64,000 nucleotides of DNA, from assembly GCA_003290165.1 (NCBI GenBank), contig QNQO01005866.1, positions 48,073 through 112,072 on the forward strand, given 5' to 3'. The notes beneath the pieces were generated by a model. The model saw only the letters and a program-made list of their open reading frames with translations. It had not been told where the DNA came from and searched no databases. The number at the start of each line of letters is the position of its first letter. Positions within the stretch are counted from its first letter, which is position 1. Positions 11,282-22,499 of this stretch are shown piece after piece. The DNA comes from Berberis thunbergii. Its lineage: Eukaryota > Streptophyta > Magnoliopsida > Ranunculales > Berberidaceae. Position numbers and translations under genes: made by a program.

Positions 11282-12472
11282 CTAACCTAGATCTCGCTGG
11301 CGCTCACCATGGCGACTTACACTGGATCTGGTTCTTAACGGCTGACCAACACTCTATGCGACTGACCAACGCTATCAACGGCTGACCAACAGTACCTTGG
11401 ACTCACTAACCTTCCCGGGGCAAAAAGGAAAAGGATGGCTCTGATACCAATTTATCCTAGGACCTATAGTTTTCCGTTTTCAGTTTACAGACTTACAGAA
11501 GAGATAGAATAAATGGAATGAAGAAGAATACAACAACAATCCACAACAGAATAATAGGAAAGGAAGATAACAACCAGTGGAATAAAGGAGAAAAGAGGAA
11601 TAATATAAGCATGAGATAACATAAAAATGCAAGAACGAGGAAAATTACTTCCATCAGAAGATTGAAGAACTTAACTTTGATCACTACAATCGATCGATCT
11701 AGCTCTAAGACAGTTTTCTGCTTTACACTTAGAGAGGACCTAGAAGATCTTATCAGAGTGTGATCTTTCTTTTAAGTTAAGTATTTTGAAATTAGGGTTT
11801 CAAGAACTCTACTTTGTATTGTCCAAGAGAACACCCGATTCACTTCTTAGGGTGACTTTGATAGTTCAACCAAGTCCAATACTGTGTTTTAAGTAGAGGT
11901 TTTATGAAGAAAAGAAAACAGAGAGATATATATAGGAAAATATGCTTAGATTAATAAGAAATTAAATTGAAAATAATTACAGAGGAGACTTACTAGTACA
12001 AGCTCGAGAAGAATGTACAAGAGCTGGAAGAGGAGAGGAAAGCTTACAATATTAAAGATCTAAGGGTTACAGAGTAGGTTTGGGGTTCTAAAAAACGTCT
12101 GTCTCGCTCTGAAAGAGCTTCTCTTATTTATAGATAGAGGAGGAGATAAGAAGAGACGAAGAGATAAGGCTTTTCATTGAGTGGAGGATGAGCTGGAGGC
12201 TTATCCTTTGCTTTGTCTTGTTGCATTGAGTGGAGGTGGACTGTTGAAGATGCTTCGACTGTTCACCTTTGGACTGTCGGCAGGTGCTGTTGAAGATACT
12301 TCGACTGTAGCTGCATAATTGAGAGGACTGTAGCTTCACTCGGAGGCTTTTGCAAAGATAATTAATGCTTGTCGGGCTGTCTGTTGACTGTGGCCGAAAG
12401 CAGTTTTGGTGTTTTGTGGAAGTGCAAGATACTGCAATTGATAAAAGTGGACGTGGGTCCATTTACAAATCT
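11282..12472 (-). promoter_or_regulatory. Viral intergenic region and leader
   Basis: This stretch lies between ORF2 (copy 2) and the polyprotein. On the minus strand a TATA box CTATAAATA sits at 12133-12125, about 680 bases before the tRNA primer site, which matches the long leaders of this virus family. A second AT-rich candidate (TATATATA) is near 11926-11934. The leader holds several short ORFs and no long frame. Confidence 0.6.
11437..11449 (-). promoter_or_regulatory. Primer-binding site, tRNA-Met
   Basis: The minus strand reads TGGTATCAGAGCC, complementary to the 3' end of plant initiator tRNA-Met. This is the standard minus-strand DNA primer site of Caulimoviridae and sets position 1 of the viral map. 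It lies about 235 bases before the preferred polyprotein ATG. Confidence 0.92.
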
Positions 12473-13612
12473 CAAGGATCGATGACTCCATAACAGTCAT
12501 CTTCATTGAGATCCACTGTTGGATCGTCTTCTTCATTTTCATCAGCTTCATCAGAACATATCTGGGACAGAGTTTCGATGAGCTGAGCTCTAGTTGGCTT
12601 GGTCATGATCTTCTATAGAATCTGCTGCTTCAACTGTTTAACGTTGGAGGATGATTCTGAAGGGAGACCAATTGGAACTATTGGTGGTGTAGACAACACC
12701 TCTTTTTTGGAGAAGAAGGCTGTTACACCTTCTTTTGTGACCTTCGAGTGGTCAAATCTTTGCCACCACTTAACCTTGAAGCGTCGGCATAACCATGGGG
12801 GTTTGACTTTAGAAAGACTAATTGCTGAATCAGGGATGGAGCAGACATATTCCCAACACATGATCCAAGCAAGATTGAAACGGATGAAGAACCAGGTTGA
12901 GAGTGACTGTTGGTCAACAGGCTCTGGAGGCTGGTACTTGTCTCTGAAGATATTTCATCCTTCTCGAACGGGAGAGGGAATGATCTCAATAACTGGACCA
13001 AAGGAGCTCCACCATTGATGTTGGAACCAGAACGGCAGAACTTTGGCATTGAATTTTTTGCAGAAGAGGAAGAACCAAGAATGGCCTGATTGATGAGGAC
13101 TTATAAGAAATGCTCTAGTCCAAGCATTCTTATAATCATAATAACTGTATGTTTGGGGAACATAGCTCTGTGAGAGCCTTTTGTGAAAACGGGGGTGTTG
13201 GCCCCATTCAGCTTCTGTTAGGACTTTGAAAATCTGACATTTGGAGAAGGTGATTCGCGTTTTAGTGTCATCAAAATGATGAGTAACACTAATCGAATCA
13301 GAGTCTACCAGAACAAATTCGTAGAATTCTCTGGTTTTGGTTGCATCTGACTCTTCATACTGTTGTTCTAGAGAGTAAAGGTGTCTTGAAATTGCTTGGG
13401 GATCAGAGATTAGAACTCTGAATTGAGGTTCAATCATACATAACAAGTCTAGATTGGTCTTGTTGATGTATTGGAGCGGTGCCTAGTTAAGCTTTGGAAG
13501 ACTTACCAGAGAGGTCAACTCTTCATTTTGAGCAAGAGCTGAATATTTCTGGGTTAATTAGAGAGCATAAGAAAGAGGGGTTGGCTGCGGAGAAGCAGAA
13601 GGCTTCTTCGCA
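12473..13612 (-). pseudogene. Viral ORF2 (copy 2), 5' end missing
   Basis: It is nearly identical to copy 1 from about 13610 down to 12797, and continues beyond the point where copy 1 is cut. The C-terminus, ending with TGA near 12473, is strongly acidic (runs of Asp and Glu between about 12570 and 12480). The start codon is lost at the junction at 13612. An extra base near 13057 and other small changes break the frame. The function is unknown. Confidence 0.7.
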
Positions 13613-14845
13613 AAGGATTCTAAGAAAAGTTTCTAGGAATGTATACACCCATTATACGAACAATTAGGGCTGTCAAGAATAAATTAATGTTGCGCACCAT
13701 CAATTTTTTTCTTCATTTTCACATCTTTATCCTCATTGAAAATCATTTTTTTTTCCTATTTTTCTTTTCTTCAACTTTTTTTTTCCATAGAGGATTTATG
13801 AAATATCTCATATTTTGCTCTTCATGCCCTTTTGACACCAAGTATATCCATCCATACACATTCCCAGAAAAGTTGGGTAAAGGTTAATAGGTTAACAAAT
13901 AAAAGTTAATCTAAGGCTCAAAAGGCTACAAAAAAAAGGTTAATGTTATGGATAAGTTAAAAGGCTAGTTAATGGTCTAAAGAAAGAAAAAAAAAATGCC
14001 TAGATCATTTCCTAAGTTCGGGCCAGTATTATGACATCTCAATTGAATAAGCCAAGAAGTTCTAGTGTAATAATTCAATTTTTATGTCATTCCCAAAGCA
14101 ATTGATCAAAAGAATGAAAATAATGAGATCATCAACGAGATAATGTAGACTCAAGAAAAATCAGAGTTTATGTATAACCCTCAGAAAAATAGAAATGCTC
14201 AAAGCTTTCAGGGTTAAGTCTCCACTATTATTCTAAGGTTTTCTAGTATATATTTCACTCATCAACTTTAAGTTATGCTAATATGGCTCATGGTGCAAAG
14301 ATAATCGAGTTGAAAAATCTTATGAACTAGATCTAACTTAAGGATCATACTAAACTTTCAGTCTTTATCAATATACCAATATGTCAAGTTAGCTTGCATT
14401 TTCTTGAGCATAAAACATTTAAAATCCATTTTAATACTCGCAAAAGACCAAGTTTTTTTTGACAGAAAAAACAAATTTTTTTAAAGATAAGAAAAGAACA
14501 ATTTTTTATTGTTTTTTTTGTTTAATTTATTTATTTAGTTTTTATTTATTTATTTAGGATAAGAAAAGAAAATACTTTGAAAAATTCACCGACTCATGAA
14601 TCCTACCCACAAACCTAATCAAAACATTGTCCTCAATGGTTAACACAATAATTTTTACAAATGAATGAAATAAGTACATGAGAGGAGGTTAGAACGGTAT
14701 TACTGCGGTGAAGATTTTACCAATTTCCAAGAAGTCATCCATCAATGAGGCTCACAAACATAAGAATCATGGAGTTTTCATTAGAAATTGATAAAATGCA
14801 GACTCGACACTAATAAAGAAAACTAAAAAAGCGGCGCCAAAAACT
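13613..14845 (-). other. AT-rich stretch, probable 5' untranslated part of second Ty3/gypsy family
   Basis: No coding frame is recognised. At 14831-14843 the minus strand reads TTTTTGGCGCCGC directly inside the LTR end at 14846, a primer-binding site of the TGGCGCC type common in plant Ty3/gypsy elements. So 13613-14845 would be the start of the internal region of a minus-strand element whose 5' LTR is 14846-16584. The join to viral sequence at 13612 truncates it before gag. Confidence 0.5.
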
Positions 14846-16584
14846 TGATGCGGATTTAACTAACCTAAATAAATAGGTTATTTCAACCCACTTGTAATAA
14901 CCGTAAGTGCACGGTGCCTAACTAGTAGACAACGACAAGTACGGGTCAATCCCACGAAGAAGGTGGATGCAATTGAATTTTAGAAATTATCTAAACTAAT
15001 TTAAATGGAAAATGGGGTTACAACATTTTTAAAGCTAAACTAAAAATAAATTAAAACTAAGAAAAATAAAATAAAAGATAGATGAGATGGGTTTTGTGGG
15101 CTTGGACTCACCAATGAGTTAGTAAAATTATTTAAATCTAAATTACTGAATTTAAAAACGAGAAGCGTTAGGGATGAGAATCCCTTGCTTACACCGAATA
15201 TGTGATCGTTAAAATCCAATTCAACTTATATCATGTTTCTATCAAACATTAACAAATTATTTCAAGCAAATACGCTCTTACCAAGTATTAAGTGTCTTTT
15301 TATGGCACACTTAATCAAAGTTTAAGCTTAACATTTTTAGCACATGCTTTGAATATTAATAAAGGGTAATTCTAACTACCAAACATATCAAGTTTAATTT
15401 CTCGAACATGAAAGGTGAAAGCAATTTATCAAAAATTCAGAAATAAATTGTAATTAACAATTAAGCACACAATTCAGTAAAATAAATCAAAATAACTTAT
15501 ACAACTCATTTAGTTTGTCACAAACTTGATGTGGTGGTACTCAGCAGATCAGCAGGTGGTCCGAACACGAATCCCGAGACAAATGATCCCAAAACGCTCT
15601 GTGGTGGTACAGAGCAAAACCGGGGGTGTGAATAGCCAAAAACGGTTTTGACTCATTTCTTCGCTCCTCGCGGCCGTCCCGTCCTCCAAACGATTCTAAA
15701 AACCTGAAAAAGAGAAAGAATGTGAGGAAACAATCGAGAGAAAGATGCGAAAATAACAGAGAAAAGTCGGGAGGGGATTCCCCTGTTTTCGCTGTCGCGA
15801 TGGTGGTGCGCCGCGGTGAGGCTTTCTATGGTGGTTGTCCGGTGGCGAAGAGATGGTAAGGAGGCCTGGACGAAGAAAGGAGAGGAGGACGGCCTGCCTG
15901 GCTCTGTCGCGAAGCAGAACAGAGTCGCTGTGATGGCGGCTCTGTTTCGCGGTGGTTGTGGTGCTGATTCTCGGTCTGTGACGGTGGTCAGTGGTTGTTA
16001 GGTGGTGGTGGAAGGACAGATGGTGGATGGAGGATGATGGACAGGGAGAGGAACAGTGTGGTGATGGTGAAGATTTGACGTGAAACAGGGTTGTCACGCC
16101 CCTGTTTCACGGTGGTGGCGGTTGTGCTGTCTGAAGGTGGAGGTGGTGCTAGGGTGATGGTGGTGGCGAGGTGGTGATTGCTGAGTGAGTGGTGATGGTG
16201 GATAGGTGGTGATGGTCACCTTGTGAGAATCACCTTTGAGAGAGGAGAGGTTTTGATATTTTTCTAATTCTCTTCTTTTCCTTTCTCTTCCTCCCCCTCT
16301 TTCTCACCCTATTATCTTCTATTTATAGAAAATGACCAAGATGAATAGGGATGAGATGAGGGGATGATTCATCAATGAGGGTAGGATTGAGCTTGGCATT
16401 GGGTTTGGGTTTAGGTTATGGATTAGGTTATGTATTAGGTTTCAGGTTTAGGTTATGAATTAGGTTTCGGGTTTAGGTTTGTGACTGACTGCTTTATACC
16501 ATCGTTGAAATCGACTAATTGTCGTTCCTTAACTTGTCGCCTTAATATGATTTCATCATTTAGGCTCAAATTCCTACAAAGACA
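14846..16584 (-). repeat. LTR of the second Ty3/gypsy family (copy 2, 5' LTR)
   Basis: This 1739-base LTR has termini TGATGCGG...AAAGACA on the plus strand (TGTCTTTG...CGCATCA on the element strand) and a primer-binding site at its inner edge. Its first ~480 bases are almost identical to copy 1. The GC-rich part (15600-16250) contains direct repeats of the type 'ggtggtgatggtgg' that give spurious ORFs. The right flank is TGAAA. Confidence 0.8.
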
Positions 16585-17193
16585 TGAAAACAAAATAATT
16601 ACTATAAAATATAATAATCGAAACACTAATATGTATAAATTAAGAGATATATTATGTAATAATTATGTGAATATCACATGTGTTTGACGATCCGACCGAA
16701 GCAGTTTCGAGGTTTAGTATATTGTTTGCAATTTACAAATACCATTAATCTCAGAAGGCCCATTCAAAGGCCTAGAGACCAAAAGGTTATTACAGGTTTT
16801 AGTCCAGCCTGAACATGTTTGGCTAATCTCCTTGGAGGTGTTTATAATACAATTTGACAATCTGCACAGCTGAGTCATTTATTTAGAAAAAAATAAAATA
16901 AAACAAGTTAACTATGTCTCATGTCGGTGGTTCCGGTCGCAGAACAATCACCGTAACATTGTACTCAGATCCAAATAAGACCAACTCACCAACATAAGAC
17001 CAAGTATGCCTTTTACAAAATCAAATCCCTGGATTTCGATTGTAAGAATCGGTCTAGAGAGCCAGGGGAGGCGCGCCAAAGGAACGCAAGAGAGCCTCCT
17101 AACATGTTTTTAGGTGAGAGAGGATTGAGTTAACAAAAAAAAACTCCGGCTGGAGTTACAGCCATTTAACTCACATTATCCCTTCTCTCAAAA
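16585..17193. other. No gene seen
   Basis: AT-rich sequence with no recognisable coding frame, repeat or transposon end. Confidence 0.5.
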
Positions 17194-17435
17194 TCAGCTT
17201 GAGTTAATAGCTTTTGGTATTGTTTCTGAAACTGGATTTTGTTCAACTTTTCTCTTTAACTGCACCAAACAAGCATCTGGGTTGGTGGAAAAATCCCATT
17301 TTTCCAGTAAATTAAGCTTTTTTGAGATTTGGGTAATTGAGTTTCTCTCCAAAGAATGCATCTTTTTGGGATCCGGGTGGCCATTGTATGTTGCCTTTGC
17401 ATTCTGCACTGTTTGTGTCTGTTTAGAAGTCTCAA
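17194..17435 (-). pseudogene. Exon-like fragment of an unidentified gene
   Basis: On the minus strand a splice-acceptor-like TCTATTTCCAG (17446-17436) precedes an 80-codon open frame ending TAA/TGA near 17194. The peptide is hydrophilic and of ordinary composition (for example HPDPKKMHSLERNSITQISK). I do not recognise the family. It could be a last exon of a host gene or a chance frame. Confidence 0.25.
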
Positions 17436-17611
17436 CTGGAAATAGAAATGAGTGTGGTCATGTGAGATTTTGCTCATAGCGTCAGAAAGGAAGAATTTTT
17501 TATGGTACTAGGCAATGGTATTGTCTATTTAGCTCTATAAGTTAGAAAATTTTGAGGGTTTATTGAGTTTCTCTCATATAATTTAGTTGAAGTAGAAGCA
17601 CTTTTGTGATA

Positions 17612-18300
17612 ATGGAGGACAATGGCATGTTGTCCAGGATGGGGTCTGGAATACTGGGGTTAGATATGTTTTTGCATTCCCACCAACACCAAAATCACCC
17701 CAATTCTAATAACCTCGACAACAACCCCAAACCCCTTCTTCAACACCCATTCCAAAATCAACACCAACAGTTATAGCAACATCATCACCAACAAATACTA
17801 CATTAAATTGACATTTTTATAACAACCCCAAAACAGTATCACTTTTGAAGTGTAATAATTCACCTAACAATTTTACACATTTTCACAAACAAAATAATAC
17901 AATAATTGTATCACCATGAAGAGTATGGTTATAAAAGTGATACTATTCATGGTGATCCAACTTATTGTATCATTTTTTTGTTACTGTTTTTCATTTTTTT
18001 GATTAAATTTAGTTTTGACTTGAAATTGTTTGGTGGATTGTATTATCTCAAAAGTGTTACTGTTTTGAGAGTTATTACAAAAGTGCCAATTTGATGTAGT
18101 GAAATGGGTTTTTTCACCTCTTATGATGGTGACCACTATAATACCCAATCCCCACAACCTCTAAAGCCAAGTGCTTTCCCTTACCTTGCCAAAGTGAAGC
18201 AACAACCCAATCATGTAACATTGAGAAATGAAGAAGATGGTGGGAATGATGGTGGTGTCGATGGGAGGAAGTGGTGCCGTAAGTGCTCATCACTTGGCCC
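17612..18300 (+). pseudogene. Trihelix-like transcription factor, N-terminal fragment
   Basis: From the ATG at 17612 the frame reads MEDNGMLSRMGSGILGLDMF and then a His/Gln/Asn-rich stretch. This resembles the N-terminus of a plant trihelix (GT-factor-like) protein family. The frame stops at 17774 (TAG). A 306-base MITE interrupts the gene at 17796-18101. Beyond it the sequence resumes with YDGDHYNTQSPQPLKPSAF and KVKQQ, still like the same family. The DNA-binding trihelix domain is absent after 18300. This is a processed or truncated pseudogene. The assignment is from memory of the family N-terminus. Confidence 0.4.
17796..18101. mobile_element. CACTA-type MITE
   Basis: This 306-base element has ~50-base terminal inverted repeats with few mismatches. 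The left end reads TACTACATTAAATTGAC and the right end, reversed, CACTACATCAAATTGGC. It is flanked by AAA on both sides (17793-17795 and 18102-18104), a 3-base duplication as expected for CACTA elements. It has no coding capacity. Confidence 0.8.
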
Positions 18301-18660
18301 TGTCTTACCATCATCAGCAACATAATCAACAACACTTCAATTTGTAGGCATGCACTAGTATCAAGCAATTGTTTCTAAAAAAGGCTTACTTCCATTTTGC
18401 AATATAACTTACAGATACAACATCACCAGATTGTAAGAAAGCTGTTGCAAATTCATTTGTAATAACCTGAACAAATGCATGCTATATTCATTTGTAATAA
18501 CCCGCAAATTCTGTTGAAGTTCACTGAATTATTGCTATATTCTATATTTGTAATAACCTGAACAATGCATTTTCAACCTGAACAAATTCATTTTCAACCC
18601 GAAGAAATGCATTTTTCGTTCAAAACTAATACCCAAGATGTATAGAAATATATAGCAGCA
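18301..18660. repeat. Short imperfect direct repeats
   Basis: Between 18440 and 18610, variants of 'catttgtaataacctgaacaaatg' recur three to four times with different spacing. No gene is seen. Confidence 0.5.
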
Positions 18661-18907
18661 ACAGAAACTTGAAGCAAGCTCTTCGATTAACCCAAATGAA
18701 TCAGAATTGCTCCTGTTGCTTGGGTTAGTCTTATTAGTTCTCGGCCCCGAATCAAGTTACTTCTCCACAAAAACGAGCTCAAATGCACCCAAAAAACCAT
18801 TCGTTTTGATCGAATTCATCTGACTTTTTTCAATCTGAATTGGCTGAAGTGGAATTGGGGTTTCACCAATTGTTATTGGGATTTCATTTGATTGGATGTT
18901 TCTAGTG
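18661..18907. other. Non-coding, possibly 3' side of the DUF506 fragment
   Basis: No gene or repeat is recognised. The position suggests remnants downstream of the minus-strand DUF506 fragment. Confidence 0.3.
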
Positions 18908-19066
18908 TAGGGGGAGAACTATTTGGCCTTCATGTACTCCACCTTCCTCCATGGTGGCAAATGCATCCCTTTCTTCTTCAAGCTTTCCTTTGCAGCATCG
19001 GACACAATCGAAATGATCTCCTCCAATCAATCTGCCTTGCCTACGAAGATCCGGGAGCGATAAAAT
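18908..19066 (-). pseudogene. DUF506 (PDDEXK-like) family protein, C-terminal fragment
   Basis: The minus strand encodes RSRIFVGKAD, one in-frame stop (TGA), then EEIISIVSDAAKESL and KKKGMHLPPWRKVEYMKAK, a stop, and FSPYT. The 'KKKGxHLPPWR...YMxAKW' block is the hallmark of the C-terminus of plant DUF506 proteins. The Trp of AKW is replaced by a stop. The function of the family is poorly known. Only about 50 residues remain; the rest of the gene is absent. Confidence 0.75.
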
Positions 19067-19079
19067 GGTAGTTATGTGA

Positions 19080-19500
19080 TCATAGCAACAATAACAACTT
19101 GAACAACTTGCCACCTGAACAAATTGCAACCTGAACTAATACAAATTGCAACTTGTTCAAAACTAATACAAATTGCAACCTGTACAACTATAGAAACAAC
19201 TTGAACAAGTTCTATAGCAGCAGTAACAACTTGAAAAACAACTTGCACTAACAGCAATGGCAGTGGATAGAACATGCTTATGCTGTAAATTACAACTAAC
19301 AGTAACTTGCACTATCAGTAACAACATGAACTGCAATTCATTTCTTCTGTAAAATTACAGCAGCAGCAGTGGATAGAGTAATGGAACAACAACAACTTGC
19401 ACTAACAACAGCAACAGTGGATAGAGTAATTTACAGAAGTTCATATAAAATTACAGTAGTTCATTTCCTCTGTAAATTACAGCAGTTCACTCGTTCAACA
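19080..19500. repeat. Low-complexity AAC/TTGCA-rich repeats
   Basis: Irregular recurrences of 'caacttgcactaacag', 'acaacttgaacaa' and 'cagtggatagag'. There is no gene; the ORFs crossing it are composition artefacts. Confidence 0.6.
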
Positions 19501-19504
19501 CTTC

Positions 19505-20760
19505 AATCGTTGAAAGTCTTCGATTTGAGATGGGATGGGTTTCTTTGAGGTGGATCTGAGTTTTTAGGGGTTTATTCGTCTTCGATCTGAGATGGGGTGC
19601 AATTCTTCTTCTTCGACTGGGATGAAAAGGGAAATAAGGGAAGTCTCTTTTTCTTCTACTGATATGAAAAAGGGAACAATGGTGAAACCTATTCTTCTTC
19701 GACTAAGAATCTGAGTGGTGAAACAAGCGGAGGCTCTTATTCGACTGAGATGAAAAGAGAAACAAGGGAGACTCTTCTTCTTGACTAAGATAAAAGGGAA
19801 AAAGTGGTGAAACCTCATCTTCTTTGACTACGATGGCGTTTGTTTTTTAAGCGCTTAGAAACTAACTTCTAACTGGAGTTAGAAATTTTTAACGAGGTTC
19901 TAAATGAACTGTTTGTTTTACTTTTGAATGAGCTGCTGATTAGAAACTGCAAAATTAAAAGGTGTTTGTTTTTAGGTGTTGAATGGGAATTGTTTGATAA
20001 TTTTGGCTAACTGAACTGAAAAAATTTATGACATAAATATTGTGCTTAAAATCATACCGAATACGACTCTGGCATTATTGTTGAATCTGAACAATATGTC
20101 TGTGGTGTTTTAATTAGTTATATGATGAAATCAATAATCCAAACATGGGTTATTTGATTTGATATCTTATGATACACATAAGCCATAAAAATTACATGTT
20201 AAAAACTTGAAAATATACATGAGATGGAGAGTTGGAGAGATGAAGAAAAACTTAAAAATACAAATAAAGAAAATAAAGATGAAGGAGGGAAATGAGAACA
20301 ACAATGCTTGGTAAAGAGAATGAAGGTGTGTCGTAAAAATTTAGCCCTACTTACGTTTAAGAAGATGGGGTAGCAATTATCATTACAAAATTATGTTAAG
20401 GTTATTATTGGAATAACTTTTTACTAAGCACTCAATGCTAAGTGATCAACACCTCCCTATTGCATACTCCAATCAGAAGTATAACTTCTGATCAGAACTA
20501 AAAACAAACACTCCAAACAAGGTGGTCCACTTCTTATTAAGACTTCTGACTCCATTCAGAAGCAAAAACAAGCACCCTATCAGATTCTGAGCGGTGCAAC
20601 AAGGGGAAAAAGTGGTGAAACCTCTTATTCTTCGACTAAGAATCTGAGTAGTGAAACAAGGGGAAGCTCTTCTTCGACTGAGATGAAAAGGGAAACAAAG
20701 GAGGGTCTTATTTGGGGAAACGCGAATGTAATGCCGTCTAGAGAGGGTTTTTCCAAATTT
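19505..20760. repeat. Dispersed 'cttcgactgagatgaaaagg' repeats split by MITE
   Basis: Variants of 'tcttcgactgagatgaaaag' and 'aagaatctgagtggtgaaac' recur about six times at 19560-19820 and again at 20578-20720, on both sides of an inserted element. No coding sequence is supported. Confidence 0.6.
19835..20577. mobile_element. Nested pair of short inverted-repeat elements (MITEs)
   Basis: The outer element has ends GGCGTTTGTTTTTTAAGC and (reversed) GGGTGCTTGTTTTTGCTTC. The inner element, about 19961-20514, has ends GGTGTTTGTTTTTAGG and (reversed) GGAGTGTTTGTTTTTAG. Both ends resemble the GGGTGTTTG-type termini of hAT or PIF/Harbinger MITEs. Target duplications are not clean: GAT/TAT outside and a trivial AAA/AAA inside. 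The superfamily is therefore uncertain. Confidence 0.5.
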
Positions 20761-21260
20761 TGGTGGATCTCTGATATTCACGTGCAAGGGAGCGTCCCTG
20801 GCACCGTCCTTTATTTACTTAAAATGAATTTGAGCTAGATAAAGGATTGAACAATTTACAAAGAATGGAAATGAGTCACAAAATAACTAGATTGGTATTG
20901 ACTAATTACTAATTGCTAACCACAGCCTCAGAGAACTCACAGACATTGAAACATTCATAGCCTACATGTGTTTCTAGCATCCACGTTTCGCTTAAAAATA
21001 ATGTTATTGATACTAAAGTGATTGCGTAAGTTTCTGAAAGAATTGGTGAATGGTATCAAGATGAAAATAGTTACACTTCATGGGTGTTCCATTGCCTGGG
21101 TGACGTTATTTTCTTCAGTCAATTCATTCATATCTTTGTCTAGTGACATCTTGTTCATTACATCGTCTAGTATCAGGGTGCCGACCATGTCCAAATGATC
21201 ATATCATCTAATATCAGGATGTCAATAGAAACATTATTAAAGAGGATCTTAAATCACTAA
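20761..21260. other. No gene seen
   Basis: Nothing recognisable in this stretch; ordinary AT-rich intergenic sequence. Confidence 0.5.
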
Positions 21261-21578
21261 AGGTGTGTTTAGTTGCATGGAATCATATGCCATGAGAATC
21301 CATGACGGGACACCTACATTTTAGACTAAATTAATGTATCACTTCACATCCACCATTTGATTTTGTGATCAATGGTGGGAATGAAAGTCCCATGAATATG
21401 AGAATCTCACTCATTGATCCCCCAAGGCATGTGATTCCCATGTTCATGGGACTTCCATTCCCACCATTGATCACAAAATCAAATGGTGGATGTAGAGTGA
21501 TATCTCAAATTAGCCCAAAATGTAGAGATCCCCTCATGAATTCCCATGGCATAGGATTCCATGCAACCAAACACACCC
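21261..21578. mobile_element. Tourist-like MITE (PIF/Harbinger type)
   Basis: This 318-base foldback element has left end AGGTGTGTTTAGTTGCATGG and right end, reversed, GGGTGTGTTTGGTTGCATGG. It is flanked by TAA on both sides (21258-21260 and 21579-21581), the target duplication of this superfamily. The two halves are complementary almost to the centre (for example 'ccaccatttgattttgtgat' and its reverse complement), so the RNA would form one long hairpin. An 80-codon ORF inside it is a by-product. Confidence 0.9.
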
Positions 21579-21581
21579 TAA

Positions 21582-22496
21582 GAGTCACAACATACCTTGA
21601 TCCATAATGCTTAAATGATTCATGTTGAAGCATCCAATCCTGAAGAGCAAGAACCATGAACCTGAAGAACAAGGAAGCTCGTTTCTCTTTCTTCCATTAC
21701 AATAATATATTGAAATACATACATAATTTCCTAATTAGACGACAATTCCTACTTCCCATCACAACAACATAAATAATAATAGAAAGCATACAACTCATTT
21801 TTCCAATAGAATTCTTAATAAGATTTTTTTTTTTACAATTTATCCCTTAACCTTTTCACCCTAGATGCCTCCGGCAGGGTTCGAATTCTGGATTTGTGAT
21901 TCCATCTGCCATAGGTCTAGTACTAAGCTGGTACCCCATTGGCTTCTTAATATGATTGGATTCATTCCATAAAGTATTAACTCATGTATATTTTAGAAAT
22001 ACTGAAATACTAAATACATGTGGACCACATAATAAATTATTAAATCCTCCCACTAATTTGCGTGATTTTTTAAAAAAACTATTTTATATAAAATTTTCAT
22101 AAAAATTGACTCATCACGAGTTTTACTATAAAACAACTTATATGCGATCAATAAAAGAATTAATAAGGAATCCAATGCATGTGTTAACATCCGTTAGCCA
22201 TCATAATATCATAATCAAACAACTTACTAATGTGAGTTATAGCAGTTATATATTATTCTGGGACACATTTCTTTCCATGTACCACACCACTAGCAACATG
22301 TTTGACATGATTCATAAGTAGGAGTATAAGCTAATATTTATATTTTCCATAAGAGTCCCTCAACAATATTATGTTTCATTCATAATATGTACATACTCTC
22401 ACTAATGAAACATAAAATATATCATAAACACGTAATAATGATCAAATAGTGTTTATTCATAATGAACATAAATAATGATATCCAAATTAATTATAA
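21582..22496. other. No gene seen
   Basis: AT-rich sequence. A SINE-like GGTTCGAATTC block at about 21887-21897 has no convincing A box or poly(A) tail and was not called. Confidence 0.4.
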
Positions 22497-22499
22497 TTA

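Larger units (their letters stand above)
4133..13612 (-). mobile_element. Endogenous pararetrovirus (Caulimoviridae, florendovirus-like)
   Basis: On the minus strand the order is: end of a second ORF (13612-12473), non-coding leader with tRNA-Met primer site (12472-11204), a polyprotein ORF with movement, coat, protease, reverse transcriptase and RNase H regions (11203-4994), then the second ORF again (4997-4133). Carrying ORF2 at both ends is what integration of a circular or tandem genome would give. Leaving out the 178-base satellite array, the unit is about 7.7 kb, the expected genome size. Two ORFs with ORF2 after RNase H fits florendoviruses; the genus is an inference. Many frameshifts and stops make it a non-functional old copy. 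Confidence 0.85.

Noticed and set aside
21850..21960. SINE-like block with GGTTCGAATTC
   Set aside because: No convincing A box at the right distance and no A-tail or target duplication.
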